From Streptomyces phaeochromogenes (GTDB lineage Bacteria > Actinomycetota > Actinomycetes > Streptomycetales > Streptomycetaceae), in contig NZ_LIQZ01000003.1 of NCBI RefSeq assembly GCF_001418655.1, forward strand, positions 62,001-126,000: 64,000 nt of DNA, given 5' to 3'. Under the pieces are notes generated by a model. The model saw only the letters and a list, made by a program, of their open reading frames with translations, made no database searches and was not told where the DNA came from. The translations under genes and the position numbers were made by a program. The number at the start of each line of letters is the position of its first letter. Position 1 is the first letter of the stretch. Positions 58,485 through 64,000 of this stretch are shown here, piece after piece.

Positions 58485-60413
58485 TCAGGCCCGCTCCGGC
58501 TGTGCGAACGCGTCCGCTCCTCCTTCCACCCACACACGCACATGGGAGGGGCGTTCGGCATCCATGTGCACAGTGTTCGCGGCCACGGCGGTGCGGCGGG
58601 CTGCGGCCTCCGGTTCGCCGGTGTTCGTGTTGACGTCGAAGCGGGGGAAGTTGCTGGAGGAGATGTCGAGCCGGATGCGGTGGCCGGCGGCGAAGCGGTT
58701 TGCCGTGTCGGGGGCGGTGACCTCGATCTCGTACACCTCGCCAGGAGTGAGCAGCTCCGGCTTCTCGTAGGAGCGGTGGAAGCGGCAGCGGACGATGCCG
58801 TCGGTGAGGTTCATGGCGAAGCCGTGCGGATAGTCGGGGTTGGGCGGGTGGACGTCGATCAGCTTGATGGTGAAGTCGGTGTCCCGAGCGGTGGTGGAGA
58901 TGTGGAGCCGGGCCGAGACCGGGCCGGCCAGCACCACGTCCCGCTGGAGCGGTGGTGTGGTCAGGCTGATCACGTCCGGGCGGGAGTCCAGCGGCAGGTA
59001 CGGCTCACGCGCGCCGTACACCCGGGCGTCCGGGGCGTTCTGGTCGTACGCCCCGCCGGTCATCACCGGCTCGCCCGAGGTGACCTGGCCTCCCATGGTG
59101 GGTACCGGGTGGTGCGGGTCGAAGTCGTAGGTCACCGACGCGGTGGCCGTGGTGGGCGGGTCGAGGGTGAGGGCGCCTTCGGTGGTGAGGTAGAGGGCGA
59201 CGGGGGCCGTCGACGTCGGCGGCCACCGGGTGTCGGTGCGCCATGCGCCGCCGTGCCGCATCCGCCCTGCCGCATCCCGTCGGCCGTCACCGCCGCCCAT
59301 CAGGAAGTACTGGACAGCGGGAAGGTCTCCGCGCTCCGCACTCCCCTCGTCCTCCCGGCCCAGCGCGCGGTCGAACCAGCGGCGGCGGAATTCCAGGTAC
59401 GACGGGGCGAGGTTGCCGTCCAGTGTCGCCCGCGGACCGAAGTCCACTTCTCCGGCGTGCGTCTCGCAGCGGTGCCCGTGCGTCCAGGGGCCCATGACCA
59501 GGTAGGAGGGCGCCGCCTTCAGTTCCCGCAGGGCGGTGAAGTTCTCGATGGTGGAGCGGACGTAGGGGTCGTACCAGCTGCCCATGTGCAGGCTCGGCGC
59601 GTCCGGGAATCGCCCGTAGAAGCCCCGCCCGTAGAGCGCCGGGGTGCGGTAGTAGTCCCCGAAGGTGTCCTGCCGCCACTGCTCAAGCAGGAAGTCCTCG
59701 TACGCCGACAGGTGCCGCAGCGGCGTGCAGCCCGGCCGCCACGGCATCGCACCGAACCAGCCCGGCACGTCCACCCGCAGCAGTGCCTCGCGCAGCACCG
59801 GATCCGCCGCCGCCTCCGGGCTCTGCACCGCGTGCCGCAGTGCCCAGGTCACCTGCTTCAGCTCGAAGGCGCCGCCCATCCGCATCCCCGCGTCGTACGC
59901 ACAGGAGAAGCCGCCCGAGTCCTGGAACATGGCGGCGAGCCCCCGGGCTCCTTCGGCAGCCGCAGCCGACTGGACGTGGGCCGAGTAGGAGACCCCCGTC
60001 ATCACGACCCTGCCGTCGCACCACGGCTGGTTCCTGAGCCAGGCGATCGTGTCCGCGCCGTCCGGGCCCTCGCCCAGGTACTTCACGAACGTTCCCTCGG
60101 AGTCGCCGCGGCCCCGGCAGTCCTGCCGCACGACGTGGTAGCGGGCTTCGGTGAAGTGCCGGGCGATGTCCTCGGGCCGCGGGACGGGCGCGTCGCTGCG
60201 GTCCTGGTCCGAACCGCGCTGGGTGCGCCGGCCGTACGGCGTGCGCTCCAGGAGCACGGGAAGCACGGTCGCCTCCGGCTCGGGTGAGGCGGAGTACAGG
60301 TCGGCGGCGAGACGGACGCCGTCCCGCATGGGGACGTGCAGGGTGCGGCGCCACAGGGCCCCGTCCTGGAGGGGTTCGGGCGGGCAGGCGTGGGGGGTGT
60401 CGTACGAGATCAC
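58485..60413 (-). CDS. CocE/NonD-family hydrolase (S15 X-Pro dipeptidyl-peptidase-like)
   Basis: 642 residues, ATG at 60413. The N-terminal alpha/beta hydrolase domain begins LHVPMRDGVRLAADLYS and LLERTPYGRR, with RQDCRGRGDSEG and the nucleophile Ser142 in MTGVSYSA. The acid Asp is probably in HMGSWYDPYV and the His in VMGPWTHGHRCETHAG. The C-terminal beta-jellyroll (LDSRPDVISLTTPPLQRDVVLAGPVSARLHISTTARDTDFTIKLIDVHPP to RLDISSSNFPRFDVNTNTG) is the PepX_C domain. No signal peptide. Members include cocaine esterase, acylases and X-Pro peptidases; an ester or amide hydrolase is the safe call. Possible cleavage of amides made nearby is speculation. Confidence 0.92.
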   Translation of the reverse strand: MISYDTPHACPPEPLQDGALWRRTLHVPMRDGVRLAADLYSASPEPEATVLPVLLERTPYGRRTQRGSDQDRSDAPVPRPEDIARHFTEARYHVVRQDCRGRGDSEGTFVKYLGEGPDGADTIAWLRNQPWCDGRVVMTGVSYSAHVQSAAAAEGARGLAAMFQDSGGFSCAYDAGMRMGGAFELKQVTWALRHAVQSPEAAADPVLREALLRVDVPGWFGAMPWRPGCTPLRHLSAYEDFLLEQWRQDTFGDYYRTPALYGRGFYGRFPDAPSLHMGSWYDPYVRSTIENFTALRELKAAPSYLVMGPWTHGHRCETHAGEVDFGPRATLDGNLAPSYLEFRRRWFDRALGREDEGSAERGDLPAVQYFLMGGGDGRRDAAGRMRHGGAWRTDTRWPPTSTAPVALYLTTEGALTLDPPTTATASVTYDFDPHHPVPTMGGQVTSGEPVMTGGAYDQNAPDARVYGAREPYLPLDSRPDVISLTTPPLQRDVVLAGPVSARLHISTTARDTDFTIKLIDVHPPNPDYPHGFAMNLTDGIVRCRFHRSYEKPELLTPGEVYEIEVTAPDTANRFAAGHRIRLDISSSNFPRFDVNTNTGEPEAAARRTAVAANTVHMDAERPSHVRVWVEGGADAFAQPERA

Positions 60414-60648
60414 TCCGGTGACGCTAGGCAGTTGCCCACGTCATGGCGATCACTTGACGTGATGAGGTCAACTGTTCCGCAGGACGGTGACGGGACCGGA
60501 CGCGGGACCTACTGTGCAGCGCAACCCGGCAAACACCCCGCGTGCCGTCGCGACGGATCGTGCGCGGCCCTGGGTCCCCGTTTCCCACACAGCGCCCGCG
60601 ACGCGGTCGCGTCGTGCCCTCGTTCCACCGTCCTCACAGGAGTCCGCC

Positions 60649-62223
60649 ATGAGCACACCCGACAGCCGCACCCAGGAGGTGCAGGCCGACGAGCCCGACG
60701 AGGGGGGCCGTGGCTCCCGCCTCCTCGACCTGGTCGAGCGTGCCGGAAACGCACTGCCGCATCCGTTCTGGCTGTTCTGGATCCTGGGCGGGGTGGTCGC
60801 CCTCGTCAGCTGGGCCCTGAACGTCTCCGGCCTGCGGGTCGAGGACCCCTCGTCGGGTGACCTGGTCGGTGTGCGCAGCGCCCTGTCGGCGGACGCCGTA
60901 CGGGATCTGATCACCGGCGCCGAGGAATCCTTCGTCACCTTCGGCCCGCTCGGCACCGTGCTCATGGTGATGCTCGGCGTCGCGGTCGCCGAGCGGTCGG
61001 GGCTCTTCGAGGCGCTGGCCCGCCGCATGCTGTCGGGTCTGTCCCCGCGTGCCGTCGTGCTGGGCGTGGCCCTGGGCGGCGTACTGGGGAAGTTCCTGTC
61101 GGACTCCGCGTACGTGGTCCTCATCCCGCTCGGGGCGGTGGCCTTCCGCGCCGTGGGCCGCTCCCCCATGCTCGGCATGATCGTCGCGTTCGTCTCCATC
61201 AACGCCGCGGGTGACGCCAACCCGCTGATCGCCCCCGGTGACGCCCTGTTCGCCTCCGTCGCCACCGAGGCCGCACAGCTCGTCGACAAGGACGTGGTGG
61301 TCCGTGCGACGGACAACATGTACTTCACCACCGTCTCGGCGTTCGTGCTGGCCGGCACGATCGCCCTGGTCGTGGACAAGATCCTCGCCAAGCGCGAGCA
61401 CCACCTGCTCCCCGACGCGGACCTGGAGGCCGCCGCGGCACAGCAGGTCGTCGCCGCCGAGGTCGACGACGCCACCGAGGTACGGGCTCTGCGGACGACC
61501 GGTCTTGCCGTGCTCGGCTACGCCGCGCTGATCGTGCTCGCGATGATGCCCACCTCGTCGCCGCTCCGCGGTGAGGGCGGCGCGATCGTGGAGTCCACCT
61601 TCATGAACGCCATCGCCGTCTTCCTCACCGTCTTCTTCCTGCTCATCGGCGCGGTGTACGGGCGGCTCACGGGGCGGATCAGGGGAAGCCGCGCGATACC
61701 GGAGTTCATGGCGGAGGGAGTGCGTTCCATCGCTCCGCTGCTGGTGCTCTTCTTCGCCGTGTCCCAGTTCCTCGCCCTGTTCAAGTGGACCAACATCGCC
61801 ACCGTCGTCGCGGTCGAAGGCGCAGACTTCCTGGAGCGGTTGGGCGCGCCCACGCTGGTGCTGTTCTCCCTGCTGATCCTCACGGTCGCGCTGATGAACC
61901 TCCTCATCACCTCCGGCTCCGCCCTGTGGGCCCTGGTGGCCCCGGCACTGGTGCCGATGCTGATGCTGCTCGGCACCAGCCCGGCCACCACCATGGCCCT
62001 GTACCGCATCGCCGATTCCTGTACGAACTCCATCACCCCGATGAGCACCTCGTTCATGCTCTGTGTCGGCTATCTGCAGACCCTCCGCCGCAAGGCCGGC
62101 ATCGGCACCCTGGTCTCCTTCACCCTGCCCGTCGCCGCGATCATGCTGGTGGTGTGGGTGCTGCTGTTCTTCCTCTGGTATCTGCTGGGCATCCCGCTCG
62201 GTCCGGGCGCGCCGGTGCGATGA
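60649..62223 (+). CDS. AbgT-family transporter
   Basis: 524 residues, ATG at 60649 with CAGGAG upstream. The opening DLVERAGNALPHPFWLFWILGGVVALVSW is the family start, and GVAVAERSGLFEALARRML, LGKFLSDSAYVVLIPLGAVAFRAVGRSP, INAAGDANPLIAPGDALFASVA and TSGSALWALVAPALVPMLMLLG followed by DSCTNSITPMSTSF are conserved AbgT segments lining the sodium/substrate path. About twelve membrane segments are visible. E. coli AbgT takes up p-aminobenzoyl-glutamate; related proteins export sulfonamides, and direction cannot be read from sequence. An ArsR-type regulator starts 21 bases after its stop. Confidence 0.93.
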   Translation: MSTPDSRTQEVQADEPDEGGRGSRLLDLVERAGNALPHPFWLFWILGGVVALVSWALNVSGLRVEDPSSGDLVGVRSALSADAVRDLITGAEESFVTFGPLGTVLMVMLGVAVAERSGLFEALARRMLSGLSPRAVVLGVALGGVLGKFLSDSAYVVLIPLGAVAFRAVGRSPMLGMIVAFVSINAAGDANPLIAPGDALFASVATEAAQLVDKDVVVRATDNMYFTTVSAFVLAGTIALVVDKILAKREHHLLPDADLEAAAAQQVVAAEVDDATEVRALRTTGLAVLGYAALIVLAMMPTSSPLRGEGGAIVESTFMNAIAVFLTVFFLLIGAVYGRLTGRIRGSRAIPEFMAEGVRSIAPLLVLFFAVSQFLALFKWTNIATVVAVEGADFLERLGAPTLVLFSLLILTVALMNLLITSGSALWALVAPALVPMLMLLGTSPATTMALYRIADSCTNSITPMSTSFMLCVGYLQTLRRKAGIGTLVSFTLPVAAIMLVVWVLLFFLWYLLGIPLGPGAPVR

Positions 62224-62244
62224 CCTCCGCCGTACGCTGACGGC

Positions 62245-63336
62245 GTGAGCATCGTTCTCGACCTCGGAGGGCTCGGCCCCGCGGACCTGGCGGCAGGGCC
62301 CTCCCCGCTGTCGGAACTGATGGCGGGCCTGCACGTGCTCGCCGAACCCGAGCACCATCCGGAGGCCACCGGCTGGGCGTCCGGCGCCGTCGCCTCGGCA
62401 CCTGAGCTGCGCGACGAGTTGGCCACGTTCGCTCCTCTGTGGGCCCGCTTCCGCTGCCGCCTGTTCTTCCCCCGTACGTTGCCGCTCGCGGCGAGCCTCG
62501 ACGAGGAACTGGCGTCGATCGCGGAACTGCGGGCCGAGGACTTCCTCGAACTGGTGGCGCCCGGAGTCCTCGGCACCAACGCGCAGACCCTGCCGCCGGT
62601 TCGCGAGTTGCGCGCCGGCACCGCCGCCGCGGAGGACTACGTACGCAGCTGCCAGCGCCGCTCCTACGCCCGGGGCGAGCTGGCACGACAGCTGGTGGCG
62701 GCACCGCTCGATCTGCGGGACCGGCTGCTGGCGGTGCTGCGGGCCGCCGACACCGCGTTCTTCGCCGAGGACTGGCGCATCCTGCGCCCGGCCCTGGAGG
62801 AGCACGCCCGGGAGGTACGTCGCCGGCTGGCGGCCCGCTCCCCAGCGGATGTGCTCACCGAACTGCTGCCGACCGCGGCCCGGGTCGGACCGGGGGAACG
62901 GGTACGGCTGGACAAGCTGCAGATCGACGAGGTCAAGGTGGCCCCGCGCCCCCTCGTCCTCGTGCCGTCCGCCCGGGTGTGGCCGCATCTGACCGTCAAG
63001 CACGAGCACCCGTCGTGCGTGGTGGTGCAGTACGCGGCGCGCGGCACCACCCCGACCGCGGACCTGACCGTACGGGATCTGCATCAGCGGCTGATGGCGC
63101 TCACCTCGCCCGCCCGGATGGAGCTGTGCCGCCATCTGCTGGGCGAGCCCATCACCACTTCGGAGCTCGCCACCCGACTCGGTTCCAGTGAACCCCAGGT
63201 CTCACGCGCCCTGCGGACTCTGCGCGACGCGGGCCTGGTGCGCTCCACCCGGGACGGCAAACTGGTCCGCCACCGGCTCGCCACGGACGTCATCCAGCGG
63301 CTGGGCCACGACGTCCTGGCAACCGTGGCGCGGTGA
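62245..63336 (+). CDS. ArsR/SmtB-type transcriptional regulator with large N-terminal domain (DUF5937-like)
   Basis: 363 residues, GTG at 62245, 21 bases after the transporter stop. The first 265 residues form an unassigned domain common in actinomycete ArsR-like proteins (SPLSELMAGLHVLAEPEHHP at the start, LDKLQIDEVKVAPRPLVLVPSARVWPHLTVKHEH in the middle). The C-terminal winged helix reads TSPARMELCRHLLGEPITTSELATRLGSSEPQVSRALRTLRDAGLVRSTRDGKLVRHRL. The Cys-based metal site of classic ArsR proteins is absent, so a non-metal signal is expected. Position suggests it controls the AbgT transporter. Confidence 0.87.
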   Translation: MSIVLDLGGLGPADLAAGPSPLSELMAGLHVLAEPEHHPEATGWASGAVASAPELRDELATFAPLWARFRCRLFFPRTLPLAASLDEELASIAELRAEDFLELVAPGVLGTNAQTLPPVRELRAGTAAAEDYVRSCQRRSYARGELARQLVAAPLDLRDRLLAVLRAADTAFFAEDWRILRPALEEHAREVRRRLAARSPADVLTELLPTAARVGPGERVRLDKLQIDEVKVAPRPLVLVPSARVWPHLTVKHEHPSCVVVQYAARGTTPTADLTVRDLHQRLMALTSPARMELCRHLLGEPITTSELATRLGSSEPQVSRALRTLRDAGLVRSTRDGKLVRHRLATDVIQRLGHDVLATVAR

Positions 63337-63364
63337 ACCCGGTCGTCGGCTAAGGCTGCGCGGT

Positions 63365-63406
63365 GCCGGATGCCGGATGCCGGATGCCGGATGCCGGATG
63401 CCGGAT
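63365..63406. repeat. Six tandem copies of a seven-base unit (GCCGGAT)
   Basis: 42 perfect bases plus a partial copy, between the convergent ArsR-type and APH-like genes. It is non-coding and, like the array at 31397-31480, has a seven-base period. Confidence 0.93.
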
Positions 63407-63443
63407 GCCGCGAACGCACTCACAGCAGCGGGCGCGCGCAGCC

Positions 63444-64000
63444 TCACATCCGGGATCTCAGCACGTCGACCTCACAGCCCGGCGCGAACGCATCGAAGCC
63501 GTGCTCGACCAGCCAGCGAACCCCCAGCAGGCTTCGCAACGACCACCACGCGCGGATCACGTCGAGGTCGACGTCAGTGCCGTAGCCGGCGATGACGTCA
63601 CCGACGTGCTCCTCGTGTCCGAGCGTGAGGGTGGCGAGGTCGAACAGGGCATCACCCCGGCCCGCCTCGGACCAGTCGATGATGCCCGTGACCTCGTCGC
63701 CGTCGACGAAGACGTGATCGATCTGCAGGTCGCCGTGCGTGAACGCCGGAGTCCACGACCGGAGCGCGGCCTCGGCGACCTGGCGGTTGCGGGTGACCAG
63801 GTCGGCGGGCAGGACACCGTTCGTCACGAGCAACTCGCACTCACCGTCGAGTTCCGCCGCCAACTCGTCGGGATTCCTGCGGCGCCTGCCGGTCCAGGGC
63901 GGCAACGGCGCGTCGTGCAGCTTCCGGATGGCGGCGCCCGCCGCGGCCCATGCCGCCGGGGACGCGGTCGACGGCTCGCCGAGGCGGCCGAGAGCCGTCC
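63444..64000 (-). CDS. Aminoglycoside phosphotransferase (APH)-family kinase, N-terminus beyond window
   Basis: The frame is open to the right edge, so only the C-terminal 185 or so residues are seen. The end of the N-lobe/linker includes AAIRKLHDAPLPPWTG. The catalytic region is FTHGDLQIDHVFVDGDEVTGIIDWSEAGRGDALFDLATL, giving the Brenner motif (HGD) and the metal Asp in IIDW. The residue usually Asn in HGDxxxxN is His here. Helices with DVIRAWWSLRSLLGVRWLVEHGFD close the fold. Members phosphorylate aminoglycosides, macrolides or small metabolites; resistance should not be assumed from fold alone. Confidence 0.85.
   Translation of the reverse strand, partial: TALGRLGEPSTASPAAWAAAGAAIRKLHDAPLPPWTGRRRRNPDELAAELDGECELLVTNGVLPADLVTRNRQVAEAALRSWTPAFTHGDLQIDHVFVDGDEVTGIIDWSEAGRGDALFDLATLTLGHEEHVGDVIAGYGTDVDLDVIRAWWSLRSLLGVRWLVEHGFDAFAPGCEVDVLRSRM

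Noticed and set aside
60634-63135. 833-codon minus-strand frame spanning the AbgT and ArsR-type genes
   Set aside because: It covers two well-supported genes and their junction, and is dominated by Gly, Arg, His and Gln.
63444-64000. Antibiotic-resistance gene call for the APH-like kinase
   Set aside because: Only the fold is supported; the N-terminal half is outside the window and the substrate cannot be inferred.

Overview
The window has the very high GC content, strong third-position G/C bias, frequent GTG starts and overlapping stop/start junctions of a Streptomyces or closely related actinomycete chromosome. TAT-secreted CAZymes, an oversized PKS-NRPS gene and many single-gene regulators fit the accessory part of such a genome. 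I see no tRNA, rRNA, CRISPR array, insertion sequence or phage gene.

Layout. 0-7.4 kb holds unrelated housekeeping and accessory genes: the end of a DesK-type histidine kinase, a small methyltransferase followed by an MMPL exporter, a reductase with a 31-codon leader ORF, a CMD/AhpD-like protein behind an ECF41-type promoter, a VOC protein and an SRPBCC protein. 7.4-18.9 kb (all minus strand) is one long catabolic operon read right to left: sugar-binding lipoprotein, two ABC permeases, GH36 alpha-galactosidase, SDR dehydrogenase, GntR/FadR regulator, galactonate dehydratase (DgoD), aldose-epimerase-like protein, KDPG/KDPGal-type aldolase, SMP-30 lactonase and PfkB kinase. A secreted GH27 alpha-galactosidase (19-21 kb) lies just upstream. 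The set predicts an import-and-oxidise route: alpha-galactoside to galactose, galactonolactone, galactonate, 2-keto-3-deoxygalactonate, its 6-phosphate, then pyruvate plus glyceraldehyde-3-phosphate. Two near-identical AT-rich palindromes, each exactly one base upstream of a TTGAC -35 box, precede the transporter operon and the GH27 gene.

21.5-25.6 kb is a secreted GH2 glycosidase with inserted discoidin repeats, and 35.9-39.0 kb is an unrecognised secreted protein with discoidin-like regions. Both have TTGACR-N17-CAGNNT promoters with a GRCAACGTTGYC LacI-type operator; a third copy precedes a truncated dehydrogenase. They look like a small polysaccharide regulon whose regulator is not in the window. 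Between and around them lie VOC, PadR, SGNH hydrolase, SpoIIE/PP2C phosphatase, IclR, RraA and methyltransferase genes and a fused isobutyryl-CoA mutase (IcmF). A TPR protein and a secreted M4 metalloprotease follow.

44.3-56.5 kb is the main point of interest: a single gene for a megasynthase of about 4057 residues, read as FAAL-ACP-KS-AT-KR-ACP-C-A-PCP-C followed by a C-terminal Rossmann domain that most resembles cyanobacterial long-chain acyl-ACP reductase (AAR), including a Cys at the position of the AAR catalytic cysteine. This would be an unusual end to an assembly line. It is bordered by a palindromic operator upstream and a strong hairpin downstream. 56.6-64 kb holds an Ala-rich small membrane protein, a cytochrome P450, a CocE/S15-type hydrolase, an AbgT-family transporter with an ArsR-type regulator directly downstream, and the end of an APH-like kinase.
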